DNA of 64,000 bases from Oxalobacter aliiformigenes (GTDB lineage: Bacteria; Pseudomonadota; Gammaproteobacteria; Burkholderiales; Burkholderiaceae_D): the NCBI RefSeq assembly GCF_027116575.1, contig NZ_CP098252.1, positions 1,736,001-1,800,000 of the forward strand. The letters are read 5' to 3'. The translations under genes were made by a program, and so were the position numbers. Numbering within the stretch: the stretch's first letter is position 1; every line of letters begins with the position of its first letter. Shown here one piece after another: positions 29,337 to 41,364 of the stretch. Under the pieces are notes generated by a model. The model was not told the origin of the DNA and ran no database searches. It saw nothing but the letters and a program-made list of their open reading frames with translations.

Positions 29337-32210
29337 TCAGCCGCAGGAACCGATCGCTCCGCACGATGTACAGAAATCGCAACCATCCTTGCGGATAACG
29401 GTCGCATTGCCGCACTCCGAACACAATCTGCCGGCCATTTTCTGTGCAGAAGTCCGTATTTCGTGAACCGGCTCATCGGCGACGACACCCAGCGGTTTGA
29501 CCGGATGGCCATCCGGCATGAGAATGCCCAGCATGTTATAGCGGTGAATGACCAGCTGAGCAATATAGGCAACGGTAGATGGAAAACTGGCCTGTCTTGC
29601 CGTACCGGGAACCCGTGCCAGAAAATCACCTCGCGGTTCGGCGTAATTCAGCAATTTGCGCAACTTCATACCGATCCATGCCGGATCAATCACACGCATG
29701 TCAACCGAAAGCAGCTTGCACAAACCATCCAGTGCACGGGGATGGCCACCAGTCAATCCCATACTGTATGGACGGCGCGTACCATCAGGCATTTCCAGTT
29801 CTTTCAGCATCAGAACAAAATCATCGCCAGTCGACGGGTTCTGTACATCGGCCACCCATGCCAGGGTACCATCCGTCCCGGTCTTGGGTTCATGACGGGA
29901 AAAAAGCGCATCAAGAACCGGCGAGGGTTCATCCGTTTTATGATCCAGCGCACCCAGCTGATTGTAACGCCACATGACCAGTCTGGCGAGAGCCGCCGTC
30001 GCACTGGGAACCTGAATGAATTCGCCGTCCGGAGGCATCGGCATTTCGAAAGAATCTCCTCCGACATGGGATAACATGGTAAAACGTTTGTGCAACCAGC
30101 TCCGATCGTTGGCGCGCATATCGATGGACAGGGTTTTCGCAATAGCATCGAGACCGCGCGGCGTTTGTCCTCCCAGTACCCAGACCTCGAACGGAATGCC
30201 ATCGTGATCGGAAACGGCAACGGCAAATTCTCCCTGCGGTGACTGTATCTGTTCACTCACCCAGGCTGAAGCCCCTGCAGGCAACATCGGACGTGACGGC
30301 CACCTTAACGAAGACAGCGGAGGAGCGATAGTCACTTCCTTCAGAGTGATGCGTCTGTCCTGCTCCAGAAGCGTAACAGAATGCGAACTGTTTTCCTTCT
30401 TTCCGTTTTTTTCTTCCGTTTTTTCCCCAGAAACAGAAAGAACAGCCGCTCTCACGCTGTTCGGGCGATAGGTCGTAATGCCTTTCAACCCTTTTTTCCA
30501 GGCCTCCAGATACAGATTCTTGAAATCCTCATAGGGATAATCTTCTGCAACATTGACGGTCTTCGATATGGCGGCATCGATATAAGGAGCGACTGCCGCC
30601 ACCATCAGCATATGGTCCATCGCCGATATTTCCAGTGCCGAAACGAAACAAGCGGGCAGTTCCGAGACATCGTTATTCATGGACCGGTAAACCCGATAGG
30701 CATGATCTTCTACCGTGTAATTTTTTCTGGAACCGTCAGGCATACGCTTGACACGATTGTAAAACCACGAAAATGCCGGTTCGATACCATTGGACGCATT
30801 ATCGGCGAAAGCCAGTGAAATCGTGCCGGTCGGTGCAATGGACGTCAGGTGGGAATTCCGGATGCCATGCTTGCGAATCCGTGTTTTTATCTCTTCAGGC
30901 AAACGCGATACGAATCCCCCTTCCAGATAACGTTCCACATCAAGCATGGGAAAAGATCCACGTTCCTTCGCCAGATCAATCGACTCCGAATAGGCCGCAT
31001 CGCGCATCGTTTTGGCAACCTTGATCGCAAAATGGCGCCCTTCATCCGAATCGTAACGTATTCCCTGCATGATCAGGGCATCTCCCAGTCCGGTAAATCC
31101 CAGACCGACACGGCGTTTCGCTGCGGCTTCCCGTGCCTGTTCCTCAAGTGGCCACTTTGTTGCTGTCAGTACATTGTCCAGCATACGGACTGCGATTCCG
31201 GTTACCCGGGTCAGCCGTTCAAAATCGAAAACCGGTTTCTCCGAAAACGGCGCGATCACAAAAGCAGCCAGATTCAGGCTACCGAGGCAACAACAGCCAT
31301 AATCCGGCAAGGGCTGTTCACCACACGGATTGGTCGCCTCGATGACTTCACAATATGCCAGATTGTTTTCCCTGTTGATCCGGTCAATGTAAAGGACTCC
31401 CGGCTCTGCGGCATTGTATGTGCTCTTCATGACCAGATTCCAGACATCCCGCGCCTTCACCCGGCTGTAAACCCATTTGCCGTCAGCCCGTTTGCAAGCC
31501 CCTTTTTCTTTCAGACTGTCATTGGGTTCCGCATCGTGCACCAGTTCGAAATCGCTATCTGTCTCGACCGCACGCATGAACGCATCCGTCACACCGACGG
31601 ATACATTGAAATTGCTGAGCTGATTCCGTTCCTGCTTGACCGTGATGAATTCCAGAATATCCGGATGATCGATACCAAGAACCGCCATTTGGGCACCACG
31701 CCGTGCACCAGCCGACTCGACCGTTTCACAGGAGCGGTCAAACACTTTCATATAGGAAATCGGACCCGAGGCACTGCTGCCTGTTCCCCGCACTTTGGCG
31801 CCACGTGGACGGATGGATGAAAAATTGTAACCGACACCCCCGCCTCTGCGCATGGTTTCCGCCGCCTGCGCCAGAGCCGTATAAATCCCCGGTTTGCCGT
31901 CAACGGTATCCGTTATCGAATCGCCGACCGGCTGGACAAAACAGTTGATAAGCGTCGTCTGCAATCCTGTACCGGCGGCACTGCTGATCCGACCCGCCGG
32001 TATGAATCCGTTTTGCATGGCCCACAGAAATTTTCCGGCATACTGTTTCCTGCTTTCGGGGGATTCCACTTCCGCCAGTGCGTGGGCAACTCTTTCCATG
32101 ACTTCCTGTACAGTCGTCTCGTCGCCTTTGGCATATTTCTCGAGCAATACTTCGGTAGAGATTTCCTGTGGTGCAAACACAGACAACGTATCATTTTCAG
32201 AAACTGGCAT
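29337..32210 (-). CDS. nrdJ: Adenosylcobalamin-dependent (class II) ribonucleoside-diphosphate reductase
   Basis: NrdJ makes deoxyribonucleotides with a B12-derived radical, independent of oxygen. The start is set at the ATG at 32210, which has GGGGAGGTGTT before it; 957 residues. The barrel has the substrate Cys in [12 protein letters not shown] near residue 90, [20 protein letters not shown] near 122, and [20 protein letters not shown] near 293 with the radical Cys and Glu. After residue 600 comes a linker, then two similar modules ([14 protein letters not shown] near 685; [14 protein letters not shown] near 830) and a C-terminal CxxC-x(n)-CxxC zinc ribbon near 925-950. This layout is that of the long proteobacterial NrdJ. 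No class I or III reductase is in the window. A strong leader hairpin lies just upstream. Confidence 0.95.
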   Translation of the reverse strand: MPVSENDTLSVFAPQEISTEVLLEKYAKGDETTVQEVMERVAHALAEVESPESRKQYAGKFLWAMQNGFIPAGRISSAAGTGLQTTLINCFVQPVGDSITDTVDGKPGIYTALAQAAETMRRGGGVGYNFSSIRPRGAKVRGTGSSASGPISYMKVFDRSCETVESAGARRGAQMAVLGIDHPDILEFITVKQERNQLSNFNVSVGVTDAFMRAVETDSDFELVHDAEPNDSLKEKGACKRADGKWVYSRVKARDVWNLVMKSTYNAAEPGVLYIDRINRENNLAYCEVIEATNPCGEQPLPDYGCCCLGSLNLAAFVIAPFSEKPVFDFERLTRVTGIAVRMLDNVLTATKWPLEEQAREAAAKRRVGLGFTGLGDALIMQGIRYDSDEGRHFAIKVAKTMRDAAYSESIDLAKERGSFPMLDVERYLEGGFVSRLPEEIKTRIRKHGIRNSHLTSIAPTGTISLAFADNASNGIEPAFSWFYNRVKRMPDGSRKNYTVEDHAYRVYRSMNNDVSELPACFVSALEISAMDHMLMVAAVAPYIDAAISKTVNVAEDYPYEDFKNLYLEAWKKGLKGITTYRPNSVRAAVLSVSGEKTEEKNGKKENSSHSVTLLEQDRRITLKEVTIAPPLSSLRWPSRPMLPAGASAWVSEQIQSPQGEFAVAVSDHDGIPFEVWVLGGQTPRGLDAIAKTLSIDMRANDRSWLHKRFTMLSHVGGDSFEMPMPPDGEFIQVPSATAALARLVMWRYNQLGALDHKTDEPSPVLDALFSRHEPKTGTDGTLAWVADVQNPSTGDDFVLMLKELEMPDGTRRPYSMGLTGGHPRALDGLCKLLSVDMRVIDPAWIGMKLRKLLNYAEPRGDFLARVPGTARQASFPSTVAYIAQLVIHRYNMLGILMPDGHPVKPLGVVADEPVHEIRTSAQKMAGRLCSECGNATVIRKDGCDFCTSCGAIGSCG

Positions 32211-32250
32211 AACACCTCCCCGGTTCAAACAATCTGTTCGGGAACGACCA

Positions 32251-32279
32251 TTGTCCGGGGTCGGCATTTCCCCGGACAA
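32251..32279 (-). promoter_or_regulatory. Strong hairpin in the nrdJ leader
   Basis: TTGTCCGGGG-AAATGCCGA-CCCCGGACAA is a perfect 10-bp stem with a 9-nt loop, 41 nt before the nrdJ start codon. No T run follows. I did not find the conserved B12 box, so it is not recognisable as a cobalamin riboswitch. It may be an mRNA stability or control element, or a protein site. Confidence 0.5.
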
Positions 32280-32386
32280 CTCATACAAAACTGCTTCACG
32301 GCTTGCCTGCCGTCACGATTCAGATCAACCGCATACCCAGACTGCCGTTCCGCCGGTCAGTCCCTCATCGGTCAACAAGGCCGCAA

Positions 32387-33319
32387 TCAGTCCAGCGCGG
32401 CAATCAGCTGGGGAACCAGTTCATTCAGATCCCCGACTATTCCATAGTCAGCAGCCAGAAAAATCGGTGCATCCGGATCCTGATTGATTGCGACAATAGT
32501 TCTGGAGTCCTTGATTCCGGCGACATGCTGAATAGCGCCTGAAATACCCACCGCAATATAAAGATCCGGAGCGACAATTTTTCCCGTCTGACCGACCTGC
32601 AAGTCATTCGGAACATAACCGGCATCGACTGCTGCACGGGAAGCTCCGACCGCGGCCCCCAGCTTGTCCGCCAGCTGTTCAATCAGTCTGAAATTCTCCG
32701 CCGATCCCACACCCTGCCCTCCGGATACAATGATCTTCGCACTGGATAACTCAGGACGGGACGACTTGTCCGTCCGGGACGATACGTAAGACGATCTGCC
32801 ACTATCGGCAACGGCAGCAATATTTTCAACCGGCACGGCATTGTCACTTTTTTCCGCGGGTGGAAAAGCTGTGGTTCTGACAGTTAATACCTTGATCGTA
32901 TCTTCCGACTGCACCGTCGCAATGGCATTGCCTGCATAAATCGGCCGTTCGAATGTCTCTTCCGAAACGACCCGGGTGATTTCGGAAATCTGCCCGACAT
33001 CCAGACAGGCCGCGACACGCGGCATGACAGCTTTTCCGCTGGAAGTGGCCGGAGCCAGTATGTGAGTATAAGCGGCAGCGATGGTCAATATCTGGCGTGC
33101 CACGTTTTCCGGCAAAGCATGCTCGAGTGAAGTCGCATCAGCCATCAGTACCTTCGAGACACCGGACACTTTCGACGCTTCTTCGGCAACGCTTTTGCAC
33201 TGGCAACCGGCCACCAGCAAATGAATATCCTGACCGCACAACAAAGCGGCGCTTACGGTATTCAAGGTACTGTTCTTCAAAGACTGATTGTCATGTTCGG
33301 CAATAACGAGAATGGACAT
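32387..33319 (-). CDS. etfA: Electron transfer flavoprotein subunit alpha
   Basis: EtfA with EtfB forms an FAD/AMP heterodimer that takes electrons from acyl-CoA and related dehydrogenases and passes them to the ETF:quinone oxidoreductase. The start is at the ATG giving MSILVIAEHDN, with AGGA 8 nt upstream; 310 residues. The C-terminal FAD site is complete: VSGGQGVGSAENF near 197-209, LGAAVGASRAAVDAGYVPND near 222-241, QVGQTGKIVAPDLYIAVGISG near 243-263 and AINQDPDAPIFLAADYGIVGD near 281-301. It follows etfB after 44 nt. Confidence 0.96.
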   Translation of the reverse strand: MSILVIAEHDNQSLKNSTLNTVSAALLCGQDIHLLVAGCQCKSVAEEASKVSGVSKVLMADATSLEHALPENVARQILTIAAAYTHILAPATSSGKAVMPRVAACLDVGQISEITRVVSEETFERPIYAGNAIATVQSEDTIKVLTVRTTAFPPAEKSDNAVPVENIAAVADSGRSSYVSSRTDKSSRPELSSAKIIVSGGQGVGSAENFRLIEQLADKLGAAVGASRAAVDAGYVPNDLQVGQTGKIVAPDLYIAVGISGAIQHVAGIKDSRTIVAINQDPDAPIFLAADYGIVGDLNELVPQLIAALD

Positions 33320-33363
33320 TTCTGAATTCCTGTATTGAAAACTGGATAATGATCGAATGAGGC

Positions 33364-34113
33364 TCAAATCACTTTGGCTTCGTTTTTCAGCCTGGACACC
33401 AGCGTGGCAATATCAGGCACCATCTGGACTTCCGAACGGGCAGCCGGTTCGGTTACCTTCAGGGTTTTGAGACGGGAATCTACCGATACGCCCAATTCTT
33501 CGGGAGAAGTCGTTTCAACCGGTTTTTTTCTGGCCTTCATCATATTGGGCAACGTCACATAACGCGGTTCATTCAGCCGCAAATCCGCCGTAACGACCGC
33601 GGGCAACTGCAACGACAGGGTTTCCTGACCATCATCGATCTCACGCGTGACCAACGCCTTTCCGTTTTCAATGGCAAGTTCCGATACCGAAGTCGCTTGT
33701 GGCCAATCAAGCATAGCCGCCAGCATCTGTCCGGTCTGGTTGGCATCATCATCTATCGCCTGTTTGCCCAGAATAACGAGATCCGGCTGTTCCTTTTCAA
33801 CGATTTTTTTCAGTATCCTTGCTACAGCCAGCGGCTGCAATCCGGCTTCCGTCCTGACCAGAATACTTCTGTCGGCACCAATAGCCATAGCAGTACGCAA
33901 GATATCCTGCGATTTTTCCACGCCACATGAAACAGCAATGATTTCTGTCGCGACGCCTGCTTCTTTTTGACGGACCGCTTCCTCGATAGCGATTTCATCA
34001 AACGGATTCATCGACATTTTCACATTATCCGTTTCAACACCGCTTCCGTCTGGCTTGATACGAATCCTGACGTTGTAATCTACAACCCGCTTGACGGGTA
34101 CCAGTATTTTCAT
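33364..34113 (-). CDS. etfB: Electron transfer flavoprotein subunit beta
   Basis: Partner of EtfA; binds AMP and the dehydrogenase. The start at MKILVPVKRVVDYNV gives 249 residues. Family marks are MNPFDEIAIEEAVRQKE near residues 35-51, IIAVSCG near 59, LVILGKQAIDDDANQTGQM near 114-132, and a C-terminal recognition loop RYVTLPNMMKARKKP near 184-198 that contacts partner dehydrogenases. It lies in the order tusA-etfB-etfA on the minus strand, 35 nt after tusA. Confidence 0.96.
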   Translation of the reverse strand: MKILVPVKRVVDYNVRIRIKPDGSGVETDNVKMSMNPFDEIAIEEAVRQKEAGVATEIIAVSCGVEKSQDILRTAMAIGADRSILVRTEAGLQPLAVARILKKIVEKEQPDLVILGKQAIDDDANQTGQMLAAMLDWPQATSVSELAIENGKALVTREIDDGQETLSLQLPAVVTADLRLNEPRYVTLPNMMKARKKPVETTSPEELGVSVDSRLKTLKVTEPAARSEVQMVPDIATLVSRLKNEAKVI

Positions 34114-34148
34114 GCGTCGCTCCAAAATAACTCGCTGTTTTTCCAATC

Positions 34149-34394
34149 CTATTTTCTTCTGACAATAATGGTGAAAATACCATTTTCTTCAGTCTGTTCC
34201 ACCACTTCATTTCCTGTCTGGCTGCCGAAAAAATGAAAATCGCGTACAGCGCCCGGATCAGTCGCCAGAACTTTCAGCAACTGCCCGGATTCCATGTTCG
34301 CCAAAGCCTTCTTCGCCTTCAGGATCGGCATCGGACATTTCGTCCCACAGGCATCGACAGTCTGATCGGTTCGCTTCGGATCGTCGTTTTCCAT
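34149..34394 (-). CDS. tusA: TusA-family sulfurtransferase
   Basis: An 81-residue cytoplasmic sulfur carrier. The signature CPMPILKAKKAL is at about residues 20-31, with the first Cys as the persulfide carrier; a preceding DACGTK holds a second Cys near 16. TusA-type proteins hand sulfur to tRNA thiolation, molybdenum cofactor or oxidation pathways; which one applies here is not clear. It begins 14 nt after the rebuilt end of alaS, and alaS-tusA is a common Burkholderiales pair. Confidence 0.92.
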   Translation of the reverse strand: MENDDPKRTDQTVDACGTKCPMPILKAKKALANMESGQLLKVLATDPGAVRDFHFFGSQTGNEVVEQTEENGIFTIIVRRK

Positions 34395-34408
34395 TTTCTG
34401 TCAATCAG

Positions 34409-34500
34409 TCAACCCAGACGTTCCTGTACCCATTTCTTCACGCTCTTCAACGCTTCCGGAAGGCCGCTCGGATCCGACCCGCCTGCCTGAGCCATATCAG
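34409..34500 (-). other. Out-of-frame 3' end of alaS
   Basis: After the premature TGA at 34497, the +1 frame encodes the conserved end of AlaS without any stop until a TGA at 34409-34411: [20 protein letters not shown] and then [13 protein letters not shown]. The run AAAAAGGGG on the minus strand (34508-34516) marks the shift; removing one base restores the frame. Confidence 0.85.
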
Positions 34501-37022
34501 GACGGCCTCCCCTTTTTGCCACCGACCTGGCTGGCGACAAAATTGACCAGCTCGCCAGCTTTGATCTTCGATGTCATATCGGAAGTAATACCCGCGATCA
34601 GACTGACTTTGCCATCCTTGACCGTTGCCAGAACAATGGCTGCCGTTTTCAGCTTGTCCTTCAGCTTGTCCATGGCATTGCGCAAACCGGGCACGTCGGC
34701 CCCCTCAACCATGGAGGCCAACACCTTGATACCACTGACATCGATGGCTTTGCCCGCCAGATCGTCACCCTGGCTGGATGCAAACCGGGCTTTCAGCGTC
34801 GACAGCTCCCGATCCAGACCTTTCATTTGATCCTGAAGCTGGACAATCCGGTTAACCAGTTCATCAGGCTGGGTCTTCAGCGCTACCGCCGCTTCATCGA
34901 CTTTTCGGGACATTTCCTGCACCCAGTGCATTGCGGCAAGCCCCGTCACCGCTTCAATCCGCCGGATTCCGGCAGCGACACCGCCTTCCGAAACGATTTT
35001 GAAAAATCCGATATCCCCTGTCCGGGAAACATGGGTACCACCGCACAATTCACAGGAAAACCCGATATCGAGCACACGAACCACATCACCGTATTTTTCG
35101 CCGAAAAGAGCCGTCGCACCATGTGCGATCGCCTCATCGAAACTCATCTGCTGTGCCTGTGTCGGAGTATTGGCGACGATTTCCCGATTGACAATTTCCT
35201 CAACCTGGCGGATTTCGTCATCCGTCACCGGTGCATTATGACTGAAGTCAAAACGGGTTTTGTCCGGATCGACCAGCGACCCCCGTTGTGCGACATGCGC
35301 TCCCAGGACCTGACGCAAAGCCTTGTGCATCAGATGGGTAACGGAGTGATTGCGCATCGTTTGCGCACGCAATTCCATATTGACACGTGCATCCACCTTG
35401 TCGCCCAGCGAAACCGTTCCGTTGACAACCTTGCCATGATGTCCGGCCACATCAGCCTGGATTTTTTGCGTATCTTCCACTTCAAAACGCATATGCTGGC
35501 CTGCCAGTACACCCACATCACCGACCTGCCCCCCCGATTCAGCATAAAACGGCGTGGTATCCAGCACGACGACACCGCTTTGGCCCTCTTCAATCCTGTC
35601 AACAGGTGTTCCATCCCGATACAGGGCCACCACCGTCCCGGTTTCTTCCAGGCGTTCATAACCGACAAAACGGGTTTTTTCACCGTTATACTCCAGAACG
35701 GCTGCCATTTTGAATTTACCCGAAGCACGTGCTGCCGCTTTCTGTTTTTCCATGGCAATATCAAATCCGGCCTCATCGACAGAAATATTCCGTTCACGAC
35801 AAATATCGGCTGTCAGATCCAGCGGAAAGCCATAGGTATCATAAAGCGTAAAGGCCGTCTCGCCATCCAGAACCCGTGGTTCTTTCGCCAGCGCCGCTTC
35901 CAGAATTTTCATGCCATTATCGAGTGTTTCGCCGAAACGTTCTTCCTCATGACGCAAAACCCGCTGGACATAGCCGGCCGCTTCCGTCAGTTCCGGATAG
36001 GCCGCGCCCATTTCCCTGACGAGATCGTCAACCAGTTTGTAAAAAAACGGCTTTGTCTGACCCAGTTTGTACCCGTGGCGAAGTGCACGGCGGATGATAC
36101 GGCGCAATACATAACCATGCCCGTCGCTTCCCGGAATAAGACCGTCAACAATCATGAAAGCGCTGGCACGAATATGATCGGCGATGACTTTCAGGGAATT
36201 GTCTGTCAAATCTGCCGTATCCGTTTCGCGTGCCGCGGCCTTGATGAGATTCTGGAACAGGTCGATATCGTAATTGCTGTGAACATGCTGCAATACGGCA
36301 GCCAGACGTTCCAGCCCCATGCCGGTATCGACACACGGACGCGGCAATGGCGTCATATTTCCCTGTTCATCGCGATTGAACTGCATGAACACGAGATTCC
36401 ATATTTCGATATAACGGTCGCCATCCTCGTCCGGACTTCCCGGAGGCCCTCCGGCAATTTCAGGACCGTGGTCGTAAAAGATTTCCGTACACGGACCACA
36501 CGGACCGGTATCCGCCATCTGCCAGAAATTGTCGGATGCGTAACGCGCTCCCTTGTTGTCACCGATACGGACAATCCGTTCCTTCGGCAAACCGATCTCA
36601 TCGGCCCAGATACCATAGGCCTCATCGTCTTCCTGATAGACGGTCGCCCACAGTTTTTCCGGAGGCAATTTATATACTGTCGTCAGCAAATCCCATGCAA
36701 AATGGATGGCATCGCGCTTGAAATAATCACCGAAACTGAAATTGCCCAGCATTTCGAAAAAAGTATGGTGCCGCGCCGTATAACCGACATTCTCGAGATC
36801 GTTATGCTTCCCTCCTGCACGGACACATCGCTGCACGGACGTCGCGCGGGTATAGGGACGTTTGTCCAGTCCCAGAAAAACATCCTTGAACTGGACCATA
36901 CCGGCATTCGTCAACATCAGGGTCGGGTCATTGGCCGGAACCAGTGGACTTGAACGGACGACCGTATGGCCTCTTGCTTTGAAAAAACTCAGAAACTTTT
37001 CACGAATTTCGGCAGATTTCAT
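34497..37022 (-). CDS. alaS: Alanine--tRNA ligase, apparent frameshift near the 3' end
   Basis: AlaRS charges tRNA-Ala and edits Ser- and Gly-tRNA-Ala. As read it has 841 residues: the class II catalytic core from [17 protein letters not shown], motif 2 around [16 protein letters not shown] near residue 66, motif 3 with [12 protein letters not shown] near 240, the editing site [19 protein letters not shown] near 568-586 and [16 protein letters not shown] near 667-682, and a C-Ala domain. It stops at VGGKKGRPS, whereas the family continues [11 protein letters not shown]; that sequence follows in the +1 frame. An essential gene is unlikely to be truncated here, so a sequencing error, a real tolerated mutation or frame slippage are the options. 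Upstream is purL; downstream tusA. Confidence 0.93.
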   Translation of the reverse strand: MKSAEIREKFLSFFKARGHTVVRSSPLVPANDPTLMLTNAGMVQFKDVFLGLDKRPYTRATSVQRCVRAGGKHNDLENVGYTARHHTFFEMLGNFSFGDYFKRDAIHFAWDLLTTVYKLPPEKLWATVYQEDDEAYGIWADEIGLPKERIVRIGDNKGARYASDNFWQMADTGPCGPCTEIFYDHGPEIAGGPPGSPDEDGDRYIEIWNLVFMQFNRDEQGNMTPLPRPCVDTGMGLERLAAVLQHVHSNYDIDLFQNLIKAAARETDTADLTDNSLKVIADHIRASAFMIVDGLIPGSDGHGYVLRRIIRRALRHGYKLGQTKPFFYKLVDDLVREMGAAYPELTEAAGYVQRVLRHEEERFGETLDNGMKILEAALAKEPRVLDGETAFTLYDTYGFPLDLTADICRERNISVDEAGFDIAMEKQKAAARASGKFKMAAVLEYNGEKTRFVGYERLEETGTVVALYRDGTPVDRIEEGQSGVVVLDTTPFYAESGGQVGDVGVLAGQHMRFEVEDTQKIQADVAGHHGKVVNGTVSLGDKVDARVNMELRAQTMRNHSVTHLMHKALRQVLGAHVAQRGSLVDPDKTRFDFSHNAPVTDDEIRQVEEIVNREIVANTPTQAQQMSFDEAIAHGATALFGEKYGDVVRVLDIGFSCELCGGTHVSRTGDIGFFKIVSEGGVAAGIRRIEAVTGLAAMHWVQEMSRKVDEAAVALKTQPDELVNRIVQLQDQMKGLDRELSTLKARFASSQGDDLAGKAIDVSGIKVLASMVEGADVPGLRNAMDKLKDKLKTAAIVLATVKDGKVSLIAGITSDMTSKIKAGELVNFVASQVGGKKGRPS

Positions 37023-37282
37023 TTTTATTGTAGAAAGCAGTAAAGCTGAAAAAAAGGATTATAAAAGAAAAATACCCGACATATTTGCCTGTTTGGTTCG
37101 ATGTGAACGAGTCAGGATTTCAGCAATATCCGGAATATCCCTGCACAAAAAGCGGCGCAGGTCATTTCGTGGGGAAAACATGTCCGGTTTTTTCATCAAT
37201 ACAGCCAAAGAACATTCATCCGGTTCCAACAGGAAACTGCCTTCGCTTACAGGCAGTTTCCCTGATTGCAGTACAGGCCGAT

Positions 37283-40200
37283 TCATCCAATCCATTTACG
37301 GGCATTGCGGAACATGCGCATCCAGGGTGAACATTCTCCCCAGAAATCCGGAGCCCAGGATTGTTGCACCGTTTTAAACACCCTTTCGGCATGCGGCATC
37401 AGTACCGTAAAGCGGCCATCAGGGGTCGTCACGGATGTAATACCCTGCGGAGAACCATTCGGATTCAAGGGATAAACTTCCGTCGGCATGCCATTATGAT
37501 CGATATAACGCATGGCAACGAGAACCTTGCCCATATCTCCCTGTTGCGAAAAATCGGCCCTGCCTTCCCCGTGTGAAACCACAATCGGGGCTTTCAGTCC
37601 ATCCATATCCCTGAAAAATATGGACGGCGACTTCGGAATCTCGACCATCACAAAACGGGCTTCGAACTGTTCCGAACGGTTACGGACAAACTTGGGCCAT
37701 GCTTCGGCCCCCGGGATGATCGTTGCCAGATTGCTCATCATCTGACAGCCATTGCAAATACCCAGTGCAAAAGTATCCTGCCGGACGAAAAAGGTTTCGA
37801 ACTGTTCTTTCAGTCTCTCATTGAACAGAATCGTTTTCGCCCATCCTTCTCCGGCGCCCAATACGTCTCCATAGGAAAAACCGCCGACGGCGACCATGCC
37901 CTTGCAGTCGTCCAGAGACAGTCTTCCGTCAATCAGATCGCTCATATGCACATCGACCGATTCAAACCCTGCCTTGTGCATGACATAAGCCGTTTCAACG
38001 TGGGAATTGGATCCCTGTTCACGCAGTATGGCGACACGCGGACGGATTCCCCTGGCAATAAACGGCGCCGCAATATCTTCTTCCATATCGAAAGGCACCA
38101 GTGGCGTCATTCCGGGATCGGACGTATCCAGAATCCGGTCATATTCCATATCCGCACATTCGGGATTGTCCCGCAAGCGGGCAATACGCCAGCTCGTTTC
38201 ACTCCACAAGCGATGCAGACCGACACGGGAATGGGTATAAACAGGCATACCGCGCAATTTGAATTCCAGTATCTCGCCCTCGGTTACGGAACCCAGATAA
38301 TGGGTGGCCGCTTCAAGACCGGCTGTCCTCAGCCTTGATTTCACCTTGTCCAGATCACTGAAACGGACCTGAATGACGGCTCCCAGTTCCTCATTGAACA
38401 GTACGGAGAGAAGGTTCTCCCTATCCGAACCTTTGGCAAGAGCGGCATTGACGACATAATCCAGATCGATATCCAGCCCGCAACGGCTTGCGAAAGCCAT
38501 TTCACACAAGGTGGCAAACAACCCGCCATCGGAACGGTCATGATAGGCCAGAAGCACCCCGTCACGATTCAGTTTCTGTATCGCGACAAAAAATGCTTTC
38601 AGGTCATTTGCACTGTCGACATCCGGTACCGATGAACCGATCTGCCGGGTAACCTGGGCCAGTGCCGAAGCACCCATCCGGTTTTTTCCCCGACCAAGAT
38701 CAATCAGAATAAGTGCCGTTTCCCCGGCATCCAGATCCAGTTGCGGAGTCAACGCACCGCGAACATCGGTCACCGGCGAGAAAGCGGAAACAATCAGGGA
38801 AACAGGTGACATGACTTCTTTTTCGGTCTCACCATCCTTCCAGGTCGTTCTCATCGAAAGAGAGTCCTTGCCGACCGGAATGCTGATCCCCAGTTGAGGG
38901 CAAAGATCAAGTCCGACGGCCCTGACGGTATCGAACAGCGCCGCATCCTGTCCGGACTGTCCGCAGGCGGCCATCCAGTTGGCAGACAGCTTGATATCGG
39001 AAATATCATCTATCGGAGCGGAAGCGATATTGGTCAGTGCCTCACCGATTGCCATGCGACCTGAAGCCGGTGCATCGATAACGGCCAGCGGCGTTCTTTC
39101 ACCCATTGCCATCGCCTCGCCTGCATAGCCCTCGAAACTCATCAGCGTCACGGCACAATCCGCCACAGGAACCTGCCAGGGGCCGACCATCTGGTCCCGG
39201 CTCGTCAAACCGCCAACGGAACGGTCCCCAATCGTGACCAGAAACGACTTGTCACCTACGGTCGGCAACAGCATGACATCACGCGCGACCGTCTCCAGAT
39301 CGAGCTGATCCAGTCTGACGGAAGGATAATGATGCACGACATGAGTGACATCACGATGCATCTTCGGAGGTTTGCCCAACAGGACATCCATCGGCATATC
39401 GACCGGATTGTTGCCATATTCCGGATCGATGACTTTCAGTTGCCTTTCTTCCGTCGCCACGCCGACGATAGCGTAAGGACACCGTTCACGGCCGCACAAC
39501 TGGTCAAACAGTTCGATATTTTCCTGGGCAACAGCCAGTACATACCGTTCCTGCGATTCGTTACTCCATATTTCGCGTGGCGACAGGCCGCTTTCTTCCA
39601 GCGGCACGTTTCGCAAATCGAATACGGCGCCCCTGTTGGCATCATGAGTGATTTCAGGAAACGCGTTCGACAGCCCCCCTGCACCGACATCATGAATGGA
39701 AAGGATCGGATTGTTTTCCTTCAACGCCCAGCAGGCATTGATGACTTCCTGTGCACGACGCTGCATTTCAGGATTGCCGCGCTGGACAGAATCGAAATCC
39801 AGATCCGCTGTATTGGCGCCTGTCGCCATGGAAGACGCCGCGCCACCTCCCATACCAATACGCATTCCGGGACCGCCCAGCTGGATCAGAAGCGTTCCGA
39901 CCGGAAGAGGATCTTTCTTTGCGTGGATATCCGCTATCGAACCGATACCACCTGCTATCATGATCGGTTTGTGGTAACCGAATACCTTTCTGTTGACGTT
40001 CTGTTCATAGGTACGGAAATAGCCGGTCAGATTGGGACGGCCGAATTCATTATTGAACGCGGCACCGCCAATCGGCCCTTCAATCATGATCTGCAAAGGC
40101 GATGCGATCCTGTCGGGTTTTCCGTATACCGTATTGCCATCGTTTTTCTTTGCCGCTGTAACATCCTCATCGCTTTCCCAGCTTCGCAATGCACCCGGCA

Positions 40201-41236
40201 ATTGCAGGTTGGATACCGTAAAACCGGTCAGACCGGCCTTCGGTTTTGCGCCACGTCCTGTTGCGCCTTCATCGCGTATTTCGCCCCCGGAGCCCGTCGC
40301 CGCGCCCGGAAAAGGAGAAATGGCTGTGGGATGATTGTGCGTTTCCACTTTCATCAGAATATGGGCCAACTCCTCATTGGGACGATAAACATAATCCCCT
40401 TTTCCTCCCTGAGGATAAAAACGCATGACTTTCTTGCCTTCGATAATGGAGGAATTGTCCTTGTAGGCAACGATCGTTTTTCCGGGATGCTTTTCATGCG
40501 TATTGCGGATCATGGCAAAAAGCGAACCGGACTGGTCTTCTCCATCAATCGTCCAGTCCGCATTGAAAATCTTGTGCCGGCAATGTTCGCTGTTCGCCTG
40601 TGCGAACATCATCAGTTCGACATCGGTCGGATTGCGTCCGGCTTTCGCAAAAGCATCCAGAAGATAATCGACCTCGTCATCGGAAAGAGCCAGCCCCAGT
40701 TCCCCGTTGGCTCTGACGAGTGCATCTTTCCCTCCTGAAAGAATATCGACCGATTCCAGCGGCTTCGCTTCCAGTTCCCGGAACAATACGTCGGCATCGT
40801 CACGTCTGGCGATCACCATTTCCGTCATCCGGTCATGCAGCTTGCCTGCCAGTGCCAGCCGTTTCTCATCCGAAACAGCCGCAGCGTCATTTTGACGCTG
40901 TATGCGATAGGATACCCCCCGTTCGACACGCCTTACGTCCTCCAGTCCGCAATTATGGACGATATCAGTCGCCTTGGAAGACCATGGAGAAATGGTTCCG
41001 GCCCGTGGAACGACCACATACTCCTCCCCCTTTTCCGGACCGGCAAAAGGATCGCCATAAGTCAACAATGTCGATAAACGGGACAATTCTTCTTTCGAAA
41101 GTGCATCGCCTCCGTCTATAAAATGAAGATATCGTGCAGCGACTTCCGTAATGGCAGGATCGATTTCCTGCAAGGCTGACAAAAGACGTTTGGCACGGAA
41201 AGCGGACAAGGCATTGGAGCCCGGCAGAATAAGCAT
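37283..41236 (-). CDS. purL: Phosphoribosylformylglycinamidine synthase
   Basis: PurL converts FGAR to FGAM with glutamine and ATP in purine synthesis. The start at [17 protein letters not shown] gives 1317 residues, the long single-chain form. Domains in order: N-terminal PurS-like region, linker with [18 protein letters not shown] near residue 215-232, two AIR-synthase-type halves ([20 protein letters not shown] near 299; [12 protein letters not shown] near 800), and a C-terminal class I glutaminase with [13 protein letters not shown] near 1158 and [10 protein letters not shown] near 1240. A -10 element lies 48 nt before the start. The ribosome-binding site is weak; the next gene down is alaS. 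Confidence 0.97.
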   Translation of the reverse strand: MLILPGSNALSAFRAKRLLSALQEIDPAITEVAARYLHFIDGGDALSKEELSRLSTLLTYGDPFAGPEKGEEYVVVPRAGTISPWSSKATDIVHNCGLEDVRRVERGVSYRIQRQNDAAAVSDEKRLALAGKLHDRMTEMVIARRDDADVLFRELEAKPLESVDILSGGKDALVRANGELGLALSDDEVDYLLDAFAKAGRNPTDVELMMFAQANSEHCRHKIFNADWTIDGEDQSGSLFAMIRNTHEKHPGKTIVAYKDNSSIIEGKKVMRFYPQGGKGDYVYRPNEELAHILMKVETHNHPTAISPFPGAATGSGGEIRDEGATGRGAKPKAGLTGFTVSNLQLPGALRSWESDEDVTAAKKNDGNTVYGKPDRIASPLQIMIEGPIGGAAFNNEFGRPNLTGYFRTYEQNVNRKVFGYHKPIMIAGGIGSIADIHAKKDPLPVGTLLIQLGGPGMRIGMGGGAASSMATGANTADLDFDSVQRGNPEMQRRAQEVINACWALKENNPILSIHDVGAGGLSNAFPEITHDANRGAVFDLRNVPLEESGLSPREIWSNESQERYVLAVAQENIELFDQLCGRERCPYAIVGVATEERQLKVIDPEYGNNPVDMPMDVLLGKPPKMHRDVTHVVHHYPSVRLDQLDLETVARDVMLLPTVGDKSFLVTIGDRSVGGLTSRDQMVGPWQVPVADCAVTLMSFEGYAGEAMAMGERTPLAVIDAPASGRMAIGEALTNIASAPIDDISDIKLSANWMAACGQSGQDAALFDTVRAVGLDLCPQLGISIPVGKDSLSMRTTWKDGETEKEVMSPVSLIVSAFSPVTDVRGALTPQLDLDAGETALILIDLGRGKNRMGASALAQVTRQIGSSVPDVDSANDLKAFFVAIQKLNRDGVLLAYHDRSDGGLFATLCEMAFASRCGLDIDLDYVVNAALAKGSDRENLLSVLFNEELGAVIQVRFSDLDKVKSRLRTAGLEAATHYLGSVTEGEILEFKLRGMPVYTHSRVGLHRLWSETSWRIARLRDNPECADMEYDRILDTSDPGMTPLVPFDMEEDIAAPFIARGIRPRVAILREQGSNSHVETAYVMHKAGFESVDVHMSDLIDGRLSLDDCKGMVAVGGFSYGDVLGAGEGWAKTILFNERLKEQFETFFVRQDTFALGICNGCQMMSNLATIIPGAEAWPKFVRNRSEQFEARFVMVEIPKSPSIFFRDMDGLKAPIVVSHGEGRADFSQQGDMGKVLVAMRYIDHNGMPTEVYPLNPNGSPQGITSVTTPDGRFTVLMPHAERVFKTVQQSWAPDFWGECSPWMRMFRNARKWIG

Positions 41237-41283
41237 AGCGTATGTATAAGAAAGGAAAAAACGGAACAAACTGACAAAGCGGT

Positions 41284-41289
41284 ATTATA
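41284..41289 (-). promoter_or_regulatory. -10 element of the purL promoter
   Basis: A perfect TATAAT (in GGGTATAATACC) on the minus strand would place the start of transcription about 40 nt before the purL ATG. The -35 position (TGTTTC at 17 nt) is weak, which suggests an activated or regulated promoter. Confidence 0.45.
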
Positions 41290-41364
41290 CCCTTGCCGTC
41301 GAAACAGAAACAGACAGGTTCTGAAAAAGTGAAACAGCCCCTCCCCCCGCGAAACACAATGAAT

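Noticed and set aside
32211..32386. Cobalamin riboswitch before nrdJ
   Set aside because: The B12 box (GCCACTG type) and the other conserved core segments are not visible in the spacer; only a simple hairpin is.
34497..34520. Programmed -1 frameshift in alaS
   Set aside because: The tail lies in the +1 frame, not -1, and AAAAAGGGG is not a standard slippery heptamer with a clear downstream pseudoknot; an indel is simpler.
34827..36953. Long plus-strand open frame opposite alaS (708 codons)
   Set aside because: It lies wholly antisense to a well-supported gene, is rich in His, Arg and Ile as frame shadows are, and has no domain marks.
39329..40738. Long plus-strand open frame opposite purL
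   Set aside because: Antisense shadow of purL with no family features or ribosome-binding site.
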